Part shown: one piece after another, positions 1 to 10,424 of the stretch | Position numbering within the stretch: position 1 is the first letter of the stretch | Layout of the letters: each line of letters begins with the position of its first letter | From: Phytophthora colocasiae | Lineage: Eukaryota > Oomycota > Peronosporomycetes > Peronosporales > Peronosporaceae | Reading direction: 5' to 3' | DNA length: 64,000 nt | Assembly (NCBI GenBank): GCA_018806915.1 | Contig: JAGKQI010000049.1 | Location: 1,364,001 to 1,428,000, forward strand | Program-made: the position numbers and the translations under genes | Notes under the pieces: generated by a model | What the model was told of the DNA's origin: nothing | Database searches by the model: none | What the model saw: the letters and a program-made list of their open reading frames with translations, nothing else

Positions 1-1
1 G

Positions 2-398
2 GACAAAGTCGTTTCTGCGACCTCCGTTGACCTACTTGTCGACAAATTTACAGCGTCCTCAAAATCCGTCCTCAACAAGCAGTTAATACGGACACTTCTT
101 ACGTCGACGCTGTCGCTCGGTTATGGACCCTTTTGGCGAAATGTGGCCAGTGGTCGACGGGATTGAATGCTGCGTCGAAATTCGGCACTGTTAATGCCGT
201 AGTCGTTGACCCGGTGTATGTAGATGGACTTGTAGCAGATGAACATCCTGCTCCGAGGTCGAAATCGAGCCTGTAGTTGTCTCCGTAACCGTAGCCATTC
301 TTGATGTACCAGTTGGATTGAAACTGGTAAAAGTTGCCTTTGAAATATATTCCATAGTTGCTACAGTCCTTACGGGCAACCTGTGCTGACCGATGCAT
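2..398. other. ambiguous gene fragment at left edge
   Basis: Two overlapping readings are possible and I cannot decide between them. On the plus strand a frame is open from the window edge to a TGA at 164-166 (54 codons, helix-like composition), which could be the C-terminus of a gene starting outside the window. On the minus strand a 99-codon frame (398 to 99) is rich in Tyr, Gly and Asn and ends at a sequence GTAAGAAG (about 104-96) that would make a good intron donor. Neither matches a family I recognise. Confidence 0.25.
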
Positions 399-610
399 GA
401 TCTCTGAAGCTGGCGTTTAATAACTGAGCCCCAGACCAATCTGCACGGTCACCACGGTCACCAGTACGGTACAGTAGGTTGTACGAAGTGCCGAGCTCTG
501 GAAATGCTGCACAGGGTCGAATGGCTCTCTTCCTCTTACGCTGGCGTAGTTCTTCAGACGCAGGAGACGCTGGACTGGCCCCAGGAGCTTATGTACTTGA
601 CTTGGAAACG

Positions 611-670
611 CTGTGCACGCTGAGGAAGGGCTGTGCACGCTAAGGAAGGGCTGAGCACGCTGAGGAAGGG
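611..670. repeat. 20-bp tandem repeat, three units
   Basis: Three consecutive units of about CTGTGCACGCTGAGGAAGGG at 611-630, 631-650 and 651-670. Units 2 and 3 each differ from unit 1 at one base. Confidence 0.85.
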
Positions 671-908
671 CTGTGATGCCTCGGAGTGAGATGAATTGAA
701 AATGAGCTCTACAGTCTTTCATAACATAGCAAGTAGCCTTTGCCTAACTGCAGAGAGCACGTGGAGACCTGATGGCACCTTTTTAACATGCGTTTCTTAA
801 ACGCTTGGCCTCTGTAGATGTAGTAGCCTACGTTGCCACGCACGTGCAGATAAGACAACCACATGTATTATATAACTTCAACAATTGTACCCTCATACTT
901 TATGACTG

Positions 909-1026
909 TCAAAACTAATTCGTTTTGAACATTTGGCTCACTTTCTATTCTGCCACCTGCTGCACAGGTGGCCAAATGACGATTTGGACTCTGCCTCGCC
1001 AGAAAACTGCCCTGGCGAGTAGAGTC
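909..1026. repeat. cluster of four back-to-back hairpins
   Basis: Perfect inverted repeats follow one another: TCAAAAC/GTTTTGA (909-915 with 922-928), GCCACCTG/CAGGTGGC (952-959 with 965-972), CCAAAT/ATTTGG (972-977 with 982-987), and a two-part stem GACTCT..CTCGCCAG / CTGGCGAG..AGAGTC (987-1002 with 1012-1026). The last three are directly adjacent. No repeat family is recognised. Confidence 0.8.
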
Positions 1027-1729
1027 AAAATCCGGTCTCCGTTTGGCCGTAGGGCCTCTAGGAGCTTCAAAAACGAAAAATACTTGATTTCGTGTAGCCA
1101 TTTTGTGGATTGACTGAACACTTTTAACAGGGTTTTATACAGACCAATCAAAACACGTATATTTTATTATCCAATGATGTTCCCTGATGTCGATCCAGGG
1201 AGGCTGTTGAGGTTAGGGCTCGTTCACAGGGACCACCTCTACACCGTGTCTTCTATAAACTAATAACGAAGAGACACGGTACTTTTGACTCTAATAAATA
1301 ATGTACTAAAATGTCTGTGACATCAGTACGATGAATGGTAGCGGCAATTCTAGACTACGTTTCTGAATGCCGCATACTATTTTCTAGTGAGTAGCTATCT
1401 ACTTTCTTAAACATTAATCTTACTTCTTCTTTTTCTCTCTTCTACCCTACTTCCTTCAAGCTGCGCCCAAGTTCCCCGCAACAACTACAAACCTGCACCG
1501 ACGCGCGTCACATTTCGACCGTACGCCCACTTTATGTCCACGAAGTCATCCGGGAATCAACATTTCAGGAGTGATGGTCGTTGATTCCCGTCCCATAATC
1601 GAATGGGCGCTTCTGATTGGCCGCTTCCCACAGTCGTAATCCAAAAGCTTTGTCCGGCCAAGTTCAGCGACCCGACCCGTCCGTCGCCAGTTGCGGCGTT
1701 AAACCGGCCACACCGGATGATTCGATAGA

Positions 1730-1744
1730 TCACTTTGCAATTTG
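1730..1744 (+). promoter_or_regulatory. oomycete Inr/FPR core promoter of ABC1
   Basis: TCACTTT followed by CAATTTG matches the oomycete initiator plus flanking promoter region. It lies about 70 bp upstream of the ABC1 ATG and would give a short 5' leader. Confidence 0.7.
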
Positions 1745-1804
1745 AGTCCTGCCAGCGACTCCAGCTCAGGAGCCACAGAGCTACAAAACTGCAGACAGTT
1801 CAAA

Positions 1805-4800
1805 ATGGCTCCGAACGCGTCCGACACGCCCATGCGCGCCACCATCGAGTACGATAACGGCAAGACACTCATGGCACAGGGACCACAGGCTCTCCACGAC
1901 CACGTCGCCTCCCGCATGGAGAAGGCGCTGGGAAAGAACCTCCCGCAGATGGAGGTGCGCTTCCGGGACGTCTCCATCACGGCCGACATCATGGTCAAGG
2001 ACAAGACCGACGTCAAGGTCGAGCTGCCCACCCTGGTCAACGTCGTCAAGACCGGTTTCCGAGAAATGCGGTCCAGCACGCACGTCGTCAAGAAACAGGT
2101 CCTCAAGAACGTCAGCGGCGTCTTCAAGCCCGGCACCATCACGCTCGTGCTCGGCCAGCCTGGATCGGGCAAGTCGTCCCTCATGAAGTTGCTCAGCGGT
2201 CGCTTCCCCAACGACAAGAACATCACGCTAGAAGGACAGGTCACCTACAACGGCACATCGGCGAATGAGATGCGCAAGCAGCTCCCCCAGTTCGTATCCT
2301 ACGTCACCCAGCGCGACAGGCACTATTCGTTGCTCACCGTCAAGGAGACACTGGAGTTTGCGCACGCCTGCTGCGGTGGAGGTCTGTCGAAGCGGGACGA
2401 GCAGCACTTCATCAACGGTACACCTGAGGAGAACCTGGCCGCACTCGAGGCCGCTCGAGCCATGTTTAAACACTACCCGGACATCGTCATCCAGCAGCTC
2501 GGACTCGACAACTGTCAGAACACCATTGTCGGCGACGCTATGACTCGTGGTGTGTCTGGTGGAGAGCGCAAACGTGTCACCACAGGCGAGATGGAGTTCG
2601 GCAACAAGTACGTCATGATGATGGACGAGATCAGTACAGGTCTTGACAGCGCCGCCACCTTCGACATCATCACCACGCAGCGCAGTATCGCCAAGAAGTT
2701 CCGCAAGACGGTGGTCATCTCTCTGTTGCAGCCGTCGCCCGAGGTGTTCGAGCTGTTCGACGACGTGGTGATCCTGAATGAGGGTCACGTGATGTACCAT
2801 GGTCCGCGCGCGGAAGCTCTGGGCTACTTCGAGAGTCTGGGTTTCAAGTGTCCTCCTCGCCGTGACGTGGCTGATTTCCTGTTGGATCTGGGAACGAGCA
2901 AGCAGGCCCAGTACGAAGTAGAAGTCGCCAAAGGTGTTTCCATCCCACGTTCAGCGAGTGACTTTGCTGATGTCTTTCAGCGCTCGTCCATCTACCACGA
3001 ACTGCTTGTCGATCTGGAAGAACCGGTCCACCCCGGTCTCGTTCACGACAAGCAGTTGCACATGGATACCCAGCCCGAGTTCCACCAGAACTTCTTAGAC
3101 AGCACAGCCTTGTTGATGAGGCGACAGATGAGAGTAACGCTGCGCGACTCAGCCGCACTCGTCGGTCGCCTGGTCATGAACACCATCATGGGTTTACTGT
3201 ACTCGAGCGTCTTCTACCAGGTCAACCCGACCAATGCGCAACTGGTCATGGGCGTCATTTTCGCGTCGGTCTTGTGTTTGTCGCTCGGTCAATCTGCGCA
3301 GATCCCAACCGTCATGGCTGCGCGCGAGGTCTTTTACAAGCAACGCAGGGCCAACTTCTTCCGGACAGCGTCTTACGTGCTCTCGAGCTCGGCAAGCCAG
3401 CTGCCACCAATTGTTCTGGAAACGGTCGTGTTCGGCTCCATCGTGTACTGGATGTGCGGCTTCGTGGACACCATCGGCGCGTTCTTCCTCTTCCTCCTCA
3501 TGCTGGGCATCACGAATCTCGCCTTCACGGCCTTCTTCTTCTTCTTGGCGTCCGCCACACCGAATTTCAACGTGGCCAACCCGATCTCCAGCGTATCCAT
3601 CCTCTTCTTCATCCTGTTTGGCGGCTTCGTCATCACGAAGGAGCAGATCCCTGACTACCTCATCTGGATCTACTGGATGAACCCGATCGCGTGGTGCGTG
3701 CGAGCTCTGGCAGTGAACCAGTACAGCGACTCGGCATTTGACACGTGCGTCTACGGCGACGTCAACTTCTGTGAAAGCTTCAACCAAACGGTCGGAGACT
3801 ACTCGCTCAGCACATTCGAGGTTCCGTCGGAGAAGTTCTGGTTGTGGTACGGCATCGTCTTCATGGCGGCTGCATACATCTTCTTCATGTTCCTTTCGTA
3901 CCTCGCGCTGGAATACCACCGCTACGAAAGTCCCGAGAATGTGACACTGGACTCGGACAACAAGGATGGCGCTTCGGACGAATACGGACTGATGCAGACT
4001 CCTCGCAGCTCGCCAAACGAAAGTGACGCTGTGCTCGCCGTGGCTCCTGCCTCGGAGAAACACTTCGTCCCAGTCACCGTCGCCTTCAAGGACCTATGGT
4101 ACACCGTGCCCGACCCAGCCAACCCCAAGGACACCATCGACCTGCTCAAGGGGATCAGCGGATACGCTCTCCCAGGAACCATCACCGCCCTCATGGGATC
4201 CTCCGGCGCCGGCAAGACCACGCTCATGGACGTCATCGCCGGCCGAAAAACTGGCGGCAAGATCACCGGACAGATCCTGCTCAATGGCTACCCCGCCACC
4301 GACCTCGCCATCCGCCGATCCACAGGATACTGCGAGCAGATGGACATCCACTCCGAGTCGGCCACCATCCGCGAGGCGCTCACGTTCAGCGCGTTCCTGC
4401 GCCAGGGAGCGGATGTGCCTGACAGCTACAAGTACGACTCGGTGAACGAGTGTCTGGACCTGCTGGACCTGCACCCGATCGCCGACCAGATCATCCGCGG
4501 CAGCTCCGTGGAGCAGATGAAGCGTTTGACTATCGGTGTGGAGCTGGCAGCGCAGCCGAGTGTGTTGTTCCTGGATGAGCCGACGAGTGGTCTGGACGCG
4601 CGCTCTGCTAAGCTTATCATGGACGGTGTACGGAAGGTGGCCAACACGGGTCGTACGGTGGTGTGCACGATCCACCAGCCGTCAACCGAGGTTTTCAGTG
4701 TGTTCGATAGTTTGCTGCTTCTGAAGCGTGGAGGTGAGACGGTGTTCGCTGGTGAACTGGGCAAGAACGCCAGCGAGATGATCGCATACTTCGAATCGAT

Positions 4801-5893
4801 CGACGGTGTGGACAAGTTGGAGGACAATTACAACCCGGCAACGTGGATGTTGGAGGTGATCGGTGCTGGTGTCGGCAACAGCAATGGCGATCGAACCGAC
4901 TTCGTGAAGGTTTTCCAGAACAGCAAGCACTTCCAGTTCTTGCAAGACAACTTGGACCGCGACGGCGTGACTCGTCCGTCCCCAGACTATCCTGAATTGA
5001 CCTACGGAGACAAGCGTGCTGCGACCGAGATGACGCAGATGAAGTTCCTGCTGCAGCGCTTCTTCAACATGTACTGGCGCACAGCCTCGTTCAACTTGAC
5101 GCGCTTCTTCGTGTCGCTCGTGCTGGGTCTCGTCTTCGGTATCACGTACGTCGGCGCAGAGTACACGTCATACTCGGGTATCAACTCGGGAATGGGCATG
5201 ATGTACTTGGCCGTCGGATTCCTGGGCATCGGATCGTTCAACAGCGCCTTGCCCGTCGCTTCCGAGGAGCGAGCCGCTTTCTACCGTGAGCGAGCGGCGC
5301 AGACGTACAACGCCTTCTGGTACTTCTTTGCCTCAAGTGTGGCGGAGATCCCGTACACCTTCTTGGCTGTGCTGCTGTTCATGGCCACCTTCTACCCGAT
5401 GGTGGGTTTCACCGGCTTCGGCGCCTTCCTCACGTTCTGGCTGACGGTGTCACTTCACGTGCTGCTGCAAGCCTACATCGGCGAGTTCCTCGTCTTCCTG
5501 TTACCGAACGTGGAGGTGGCACAGATTCTGGGTATGCTCATGGCGTTGATCTTCCTACTGTTCATGGGCTTCAGTCCCCCCGCCGGAGACCTGCCGACGG
5601 GCTACAAGTGGCTTTACCACCTCACGCCGCAGCACTACACGATGGCGGCAATGTGTGCCATCGTATTCGGTGACTGCCCCAGCGACGGTGGAAGCGACGT
5701 CGGCTGCCAAGTCATGACGAATGTCCCGCCGTCGCTCCGGTCCGACCTGACCGTGAAGGAGTACCTGGACGACGTCTTCCTGATGAAGCACAGCCAGATC
5801 TGGCGGAACGCTGCCATCATTCTGGCGTTCCTCGTGGTCTTTCGTGTGTTTACACTGCTGGCCATGCGCTTCGTGAACCACCAGAAGCGGTGA
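1805..5893 (+). CDS. ABC1: full-size PDR/ABCG transporter (intact)
   Basis: Predicted 1362-residue plasma-membrane efflux pump with the reverse NBD-TMD-NBD-TMD order of the pleiotropic drug resistance class. NBD1 has Walker A GQPGSGKSS (residues 117-125), signature VSGGERKR (from 250) and Walker B MMMDE soon after. The first membrane domain includes the TMD1 end NPIAWCVRALAVNQY. NBD2 has Walker A GSSGAGKTT (from 798), the degenerate signature VEQMKRLT typical of the class, and LFLDEPTSGLD. The protein ends VNHQKR. The ATG at 1805 is chosen over an upstream TTG because it follows the core promoter and gives a start like its paralogs (then TPMRATIEYDNGK). Family members export drugs, lipids or secondary metabolites; the substrate cannot be read from sequence. 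Convergent with ABC2. Confidence 0.93.
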   Translation: MAPNASDTPMRATIEYDNGKTLMAQGPQALHDHVASRMEKALGKNLPQMEVRFRDVSITADIMVKDKTDVKVELPTLVNVVKTGFREMRSSTHVVKKQVLKNVSGVFKPGTITLVLGQPGSGKSSLMKLLSGRFPNDKNITLEGQVTYNGTSANEMRKQLPQFVSYVTQRDRHYSLLTVKETLEFAHACCGGGLSKRDEQHFINGTPEENLAALEAARAMFKHYPDIVIQQLGLDNCQNTIVGDAMTRGVSGGERKRVTTGEMEFGNKYVMMMDEISTGLDSAATFDIITTQRSIAKKFRKTVVISLLQPSPEVFELFDDVVILNEGHVMYHGPRAEALGYFESLGFKCPPRRDVADFLLDLGTSKQAQYEVEVAKGVSIPRSASDFADVFQRSSIYHELLVDLEEPVHPGLVHDKQLHMDTQPEFHQNFLDSTALLMRRQMRVTLRDSAALVGRLVMNTIMGLLYSSVFYQVNPTNAQLVMGVIFASVLCLSLGQSAQIPTVMAAREVFYKQRRANFFRTASYVLSSSASQLPPIVLETVVFGSIVYWMCGFVDTIGAFFLFLLMLGITNLAFTAFFFFLASATPNFNVANPISSVSILFFILFGGFVITKEQIPDYLIWIYWMNPIAWCVRALAVNQYSDSAFDTCVYGDVNFCESFNQTVGDYSLSTFEVPSEKFWLWYGIVFMAAAYIFFMFLSYLALEYHRYESPENVTLDSDNKDGASDEYGLMQTPRSSPNESDAVLAVAPASEKHFVPVTVAFKDLWYTVPDPANPKDTIDLLKGISGYALPGTITALMGSSGAGKTTLMDVIAGRKTGGKITGQILLNGYPATDLAIRRSTGYCEQMDIHSESATIREALTFSAFLRQGADVPDSYKYDSVNECLDLLDLHPIADQIIRGSSVEQMKRLTIGVELAAQPSVLFLDEPTSGLDARSAKLIMDGVRKVANTGRTVVCTIHQPSTEVFSVFDSLLLLKRGGETVFAGELGKNASEMIAYFESIDGVDKLEDNYNPATWMLEVIGAGVGNSNGDRTDFVKVFQNSKHFQFLQDNLDRDGVTRPSPDYPELTYGDKRAATEMTQMKFLLQRFFNMYWRTASFNLTRFFVSLVLGLVFGITYVGAEYTSYSGINSGMGMMYLAVGFLGIGSFNSALPVASEERAAFYRERAAQTYNAFWYFFASSVAEIPYTFLAVLLFMATFYPMVGFTGFGAFLTFWLTVSLHVLLQAYIGEFLVFLLPNVEVAQILGMLMALIFLLFMGFSPPAGDLPTGYKWLYHLTPQHYTMAAMCAIVFGDCPSDGGSDVGCQVMTNVPPSLRSDLTVKEYLDDVFLMKHSQIWRNAAIILAFLVVFRVFTLLAMRFVNHQKR

Positions 5894-6207
5894 TTCCTCG
5901 GCCGCTATTTTGCTCCATCTTCTGAAATAATACACTCGCATTATGTTTGATTGTAACTGGGCGTTAGTTTTTGGTATTGTTAATTTTGACACAAAGCGTC
6001 GTCAAAAATGAATGTCAAAAATTGCAGCCTGGTTCGCTGATCAACGCCAGTATAGAGATTGGTAGCGTAGCGCGTGGTCATGATGGAAGCAACAAGGTGT
6101 CAAGGCTGTCATACGTCATGGCCAGGGAGGGAGGGAGGGGATTTGTCGTGTCGAAAATGTCGAAAATGTATTTATCTACACACCAAGCAGCTAAACGATT
6201 CTCACGT
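5894..6207. other. short convergent intergenic space ABC1/ABC2
   Basis: 314 bp between two convergent stop codons, presumably holding both 3' UTRs. AT-rich just after ABC1 (AATAATACACTCGC region). No gene seen. Confidence 0.6.
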
Positions 6208-9200
6208 CTACTTCTTCTGGTGGTTCACGAAACGCAGCGCTAGCAGGCTCAGCACACGCGTAAGAAGGATGATACCCAGTACAATTGCGAAGTTCTTCCA
6301 GATGTCGCCGTGCTTCATGAGGAAAACGTCTTCTAGGTACGCCTTAACTGTCAGGTCAGACGGCAGGGAAGGAGGCACACCCGTCATGACTTGGCAGCCA
6401 ATCTCCGATCCTCCTTCGGTAGGGCAGTCGCCGAACGCAATGGCTGACACCAGAGCTAACGAGTATTTCTGGGGTGAAGCGTTGTACAACCACTTGTAGC
6501 CTTGAGGGATCTGACTTCCAGGCGGGTTGAAGCCGTTGAACAGGAAGAAGATTGACGCGAGAAGAATACCGAACACCTGGGCAACTTCGACCGTCGGCAT
6601 GAGGTACGACATGAGCTGGCCGAAGTACGCCTGCCACAACACGTGCAGGGAAAGGTGGACCCAGTAAGCCAAGAAGGTCTTGACACCCGTGAAGCCAACC
6701 ATGGGGTAGAACGGAGCTAAGAAGAGCAACGAACTGAAGAAAACGTACGGGATCTCAACCACAGTTGCGCCGACAAAGTACCAAAGCGCGTTGTACGTCT
6801 GAGAAGCACGTTCACGGTAGAAGGCCAGACGATCCTCGGAAGCAACGGGTATGACACTCGTGAACGCGATGAAACCAATGAAACCAGTCGTGCAAAACAG
6901 CATACCCATTCCTGAGTTGATACCGGCGTACGAGGTGTACTCGGCGTCGAAGTATGTCACACCGAACAGAAGTCCAAGCACCAGTGCGAGGAAGAAGCGA
7001 GTCAAGTTGTACGAGGCTGTGCGCCAGTACATCCTGAAGAAGCGCTGCATCAACATCGTTGCCTGTGTCATCTCGGTCGCAGCACGCTTGTCTCCGTAGG
7101 TCAATTCAGGAAAGTCTGGGGACGGACGAGTCACGCCGTCGCGGTCCAAGTTGTCTTGCAAGAACTGGAAGTGCTTGCTGTTCTGGAAAACCTTCACGAA
7201 GTCGGTTCGATCGCCATTGCTGTTGCCGACACCAGCACCGATCACCTCCAACATCCACGTTGCCGGGTTGTAATTGTCCTCCAACTTGTCCACACCGTCG
7301 ATCGATTCGAAGTACGCGATCATCTCGCTGGCGTTCTTGCCCAATTCACCAGCGAACACCGTCTCACCTCCACGCTTCAGAAGCAGCAAACTGTCGAACA
7401 CACTGAAAACCTCGGTTGACGGCTGGTGGATCGTGCACACCACCGTACGACCCGTGTTGGCCACCTTCCGTACACCGTCCATGATGAGCTTGGCAGAGCG
7501 CGCGTCCAGACCACTCGTCGGCTCATCCAGGAACAACACACTCGGTTGCGCCGCTAGCTCCACACCGATAGTCAAACGCTTCATCTGCTCCACGGAGCTG
7601 CCGCGGATGATCTGGTCGGCGATCGGGTGCAGGTCCAGCAGGTCCAGACACTCGTTCACCGAGTCGTACTTGTAGCTGTCGGGCACATCCGCTCCCTGGC
7701 GCAGGAACGCGCTGAACGTGAGCGCCTCGCGGATGGTGGCCGACTCGGAGTGGATGTCCATCTGCTCGCAGTATCCCGTGGATCGGCGGATGGCGAGGTC
7801 GGTGGCGGGGTAGCCATTGAGCAGGATCTGTCCGGTGATCTTGCCGCCAGTCTTTCGGCCGGCGATGACGTCCATGAGCGTGGTCTTGCCGGCGCCAGAG
7901 GATCCCATGAGGGCGGTGATGGTTCCTGGGAGAGCGTATCCGCTGATCCCCTTGAGCAGGTCGATGGTGTCCTTGGGGTTGGCTGGGTCGGGCACGGTGT
8001 ACCATAGGTCCTTGAAGGCGACAGTGACTGGGATGAAGTGCTTTTCACGCGCAGGTAGCACTGACACCACAGTGTCGTCATCGGTTGGGGATCCACGCGG
8101 AGTTTTCATCAGTCCGTATTCGTCCGAAGCTCCATCCTTGTTATCGGAGTCGAGAGTCACGTTTTCAGGGCCTTCGTAGCGATGGAACTCCAGTGCAAGG
8201 TACGAGAGGAACATGAATAATACGTACGCAGCTGCCATAAAGGCAATTCCGTACCACAACCAGAATTTCTCTGTCGGAACCTCAAACGTTGTCAGTGAGT
8301 ACTCGCCCATGGTCATGTTGAAGCTGGCACAGTAGTCGACGCCGTTAAAGACGCACGTGTCAAACTTGGAGTCGGAGTATTGGTTCACTGCAAGCGCACG
8401 AACGCCCCATGCCATAGGGTTGAGCCAGTAGAGCCAAATGAAGTAGTCTGGGATCTGTTCTTTCGTGATGGTAAATCCAGCGAACAGAACGAACAACAAG
8501 ACGGAAACCATGGAGATCGGATTGGCCACGTTCAAGTCCGGCGACGCGCACGAGAGGAAGAAAAACCACGCCGTGAAGGCGAGATTCGTGACAAACAGCA
8601 TGAGCTCAAACACGAGGTAAGCTTCGATGGTCGACACGTATCCGCACATCCAGTAAACGATCGAGCCGAACACCAAACTTTCAGCCGCAGCCACCGGAAT
8701 TTGACTCACCGAATTCGACAGCACAAACGACGTCGTTCGGAAGAAGTTGGATCGCCGCTGCTTGTAGAAAACGGCACGGGCTGCTATAAACATTGGGATC
8801 TGAGCTTGCTGGCCCAGGGCCACGAACATGACCGCGTTGAAGATGATGCCCATGACAAGTTGGGAGTTTGTCTCCTCAAACTGGTAAAAGGTACTTCCGT
8901 ACATCAGTCCCATTAGGATGACCATCACCGTTCGTCCAGTCAAGAAAGCCGTATCACGCGATAGAAGAGTAAGCTGACGCCGAACAACTCCAGTAGTGCT
9001 CTCAACGAAGCCTACGTGGAACTCGGGAACGGGCGCCATGTGCTTCTCGTTAGCTTCCAGCAACTTTGCAGACACTGGGCTGTGAAGATCGTCCATCATG
9101 TGCGCGTAGGTGTGAGAACGAGTGAAGACATCAGCGTAGTCGCTCGCCGTACGGGGGATGACATTCGAGGCGACCGAGGTCACCTCGTATTGAGTCTGCA

Positions 9201-10302
9201 TGCTCGTTCCCAGATCCAACAGGAAATCAGCCACGTCACGGCGAGGAGGACACTTGAAACCCAGACTCTCGAAGTACCCCAGAGCTTCGGCGCGCGGACC
9301 ATGGTACATCACGTGACCCTCGTTCAGGATCACCACGTCGTCGAACAGTTCGAACACCTCGGGCGACGGCTGCAACAGAGAGATGACCACCGTCTTGCGG
9401 AACTTCTTGGCGATGCTGCGCTGCGTGGTGATGATGTCGAAGGTGGCGGCACTGTCAAGACCCGTACTGATCTCGTCCATCATCATGACGTACTTGTTGC
9501 CGAACTCCATCTCACCTGTGGTGACACGTTTGCGTTCTCCACCAGACACACCTCGAGTCATAGCATCGCCGACAATGGTGTTCTGACAGTTGTCGAGTCC
9601 GAGCTGCTGGATGACAATGTCCGGGTAGTGTTTGAACATGGCCACTGCGGCATCCAGTGCGGCCTTGTTTTCCTCAGGAGTACCGTTGGTGAAGTGCTGT
9701 TCGTCCCTTGTCGGCAGTCCGCCACCAGCGCAGGCGTGTGCAAACTCGAGTGTTTCCTTGACGGTGAGCGACGGGTAGTGCTTGTCTCTCTGGTTCACGT
9801 AGGACACGAATTGGGGTAGACGTTGATTCAGTGAGGCGGAAGACATACCGTTGTAGGTCACCTCGCCTTCCACAGTGACGTTCTTTTGGGCGGGGAAACG
9901 ACCACTGAGCAGCTTCATGAGAGATGACTTGCCCGATCCGGGCTGACCAAGGACGAGTGTGATGGTACCGGGCTTGAACACGCCATTGATGTTCTTCAGA
10001 ACCTGTTTCTTGACCACGTGCTTGCTGGAACGCATCTCACTGTAGCTGGACTTGAGCACATTGATCAAGGTCGGGAGTTCCGTCTTGGCGTTGGACTCGT
10101 CCTTGACCACAATGTCGGCCGAGATGGACACGTCCTTGAAACGAACTTCCATCTGCGGGAGTTCTCGACCCATTGCCTTTTCCATGCGAGTGGCGACGTG
10201 GTCGTGAAGCGCTTGCGGTCCTCTGGCCATGAGTGTCTTGCCGTTGTCATAGGAGATCACGGCCCGCATGGGCGCGTCGGAATGTTCATGCGGTTCAGTC
10301 AT
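6208..10302 (-). CDS. ABC2: full-size PDR/ABCG transporter (intact)
   Basis: Predicted 1364 residues, same NBD-TMD-NBD-TMD layout as ABC1. Walker A of NBD1 is at residues 119-127, with signature VSGGERKR, then NBD2 with GSSGAGKTT, VEQMKRLT and LFLDEPTSGLD, ending VNHQKK. The ATG at 10302 (MTEPHEHSDAPMRAV) is preferred to a longer frame that would need a GTG start. It lies about 100 bp downstream of an initiator-like site. The first membrane domain and the loop after NBD1 (SMQTQYEVTSVASN) differ clearly from ABC1, whereas NBD2 is nearly identical to ABC1, suggesting gene conversion or strong constraint. No frameshift or stop was found. Substrate unknown. Confidence 0.93.
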   Translation of the reverse strand: MTEPHEHSDAPMRAVISYDNGKTLMARGPQALHDHVATRMEKAMGRELPQMEVRFKDVSISADIVVKDESNAKTELPTLINVLKSSYSEMRSSKHVVKKQVLKNINGVFKPGTITLVLGQPGSGKSSLMKLLSGRFPAQKNVTVEGEVTYNGMSSASLNQRLPQFVSYVNQRDKHYPSLTVKETLEFAHACAGGGLPTRDEQHFTNGTPEENKAALDAAVAMFKHYPDIVIQQLGLDNCQNTIVGDAMTRGVSGGERKRVTTGEMEFGNKYVMMMDEISTGLDSAATFDIITTQRSIAKKFRKTVVISLLQPSPEVFELFDDVVILNEGHVMYHGPRAEALGYFESLGFKCPPRRDVADFLLDLGTSMQTQYEVTSVASNVIPRTASDYADVFTRSHTYAHMMDDLHSPVSAKLLEANEKHMAPVPEFHVGFVESTTGVVRRQLTLLSRDTAFLTGRTVMVILMGLMYGSTFYQFEETNSQLVMGIIFNAVMFVALGQQAQIPMFIAARAVFYKQRRSNFFRTTSFVLSNSVSQIPVAAAESLVFGSIVYWMCGYVSTIEAYLVFELMLFVTNLAFTAWFFFLSCASPDLNVANPISMVSVLLFVLFAGFTITKEQIPDYFIWLYWLNPMAWGVRALAVNQYSDSKFDTCVFNGVDYCASFNMTMGEYSLTTFEVPTEKFWLWYGIAFMAAAYVLFMFLSYLALEFHRYEGPENVTLDSDNKDGASDEYGLMKTPRGSPTDDDTVVSVLPAREKHFIPVTVAFKDLWYTVPDPANPKDTIDLLKGISGYALPGTITALMGSSGAGKTTLMDVIAGRKTGGKITGQILLNGYPATDLAIRRSTGYCEQMDIHSESATIREALTFSAFLRQGADVPDSYKYDSVNECLDLLDLHPIADQIIRGSSVEQMKRLTIGVELAAQPSVLFLDEPTSGLDARSAKLIMDGVRKVANTGRTVVCTIHQPSTEVFSVFDSLLLLKRGGETVFAGELGKNASEMIAYFESIDGVDKLEDNYNPATWMLEVIGAGVGNSNGDRTDFVKVFQNSKHFQFLQDNLDRDGVTRPSPDFPELTYGDKRAATEMTQATMLMQRFFRMYWRTASYNLTRFFLALVLGLLFGVTYFDAEYTSYAGINSGMGMLFCTTGFIGFIAFTSVIPVASEDRLAFYRERASQTYNALWYFVGATVVEIPYVFFSSLLFLAPFYPMVGFTGVKTFLAYWVHLSLHVLWQAYFGQLMSYLMPTVEVAQVFGILLASIFFLFNGFNPPGSQIPQGYKWLYNASPQKYSLALVSAIAFGDCPTEGGSEIGCQVMTGVPPSLPSDLTVKAYLEDVFLMKHGDIWKNFAIVLGIILLTRVLSLLALRFVNHQKK

Positions 10303-10402
10303 TGGTTCCTGTCGACTTGGTGTCTGCTGTTCGATGTATGAGCGTGTCAAACCGTGTCGGGTGGAGAAGCAGTTGTTTGTTGTGTCGAAGTTGTCGCGGT
10401 GA

Positions 10403-10424
10403 AGCGGCAAATCGAAAAGTGAGA
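10403..10424 (-). promoter_or_regulatory. Inr/FPR core promoter of ABC2
   Basis: On the minus strand CTCTCACTTTTCGATTTGCC fits initiator plus flanking element, about 100 bp before the ABC2 ATG. Confidence 0.6.

Larger units (their letters stand above)
399..1729. other. intergenic region, no convincing gene
   Basis: About 1.3 kb upstream of ABC1. Short frames exist but none resembles a known family or has an oomycete-type start region. It holds a 20-bp tandem repeat and a cluster of perfect hairpins, listed separately. Confidence 0.5.

Noticed and set aside
885..898. 14-mer AATTGTACCCTCAT shared with the hAT MITE at about 32519
   Set aside because: A shared 14-mer is expected several times by chance in a window of this size, and the flanks do not match.
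1742..1804. upstream extension of ABC1 and similar non-ATG extensions of ABC2, ABC3, ST6, HTP2, the P450 and VPS33
   Set aside because: They need TTG or GTG starts and cross predicted promoters or leaders. The internal ATGs fit paralogs and family lengths.
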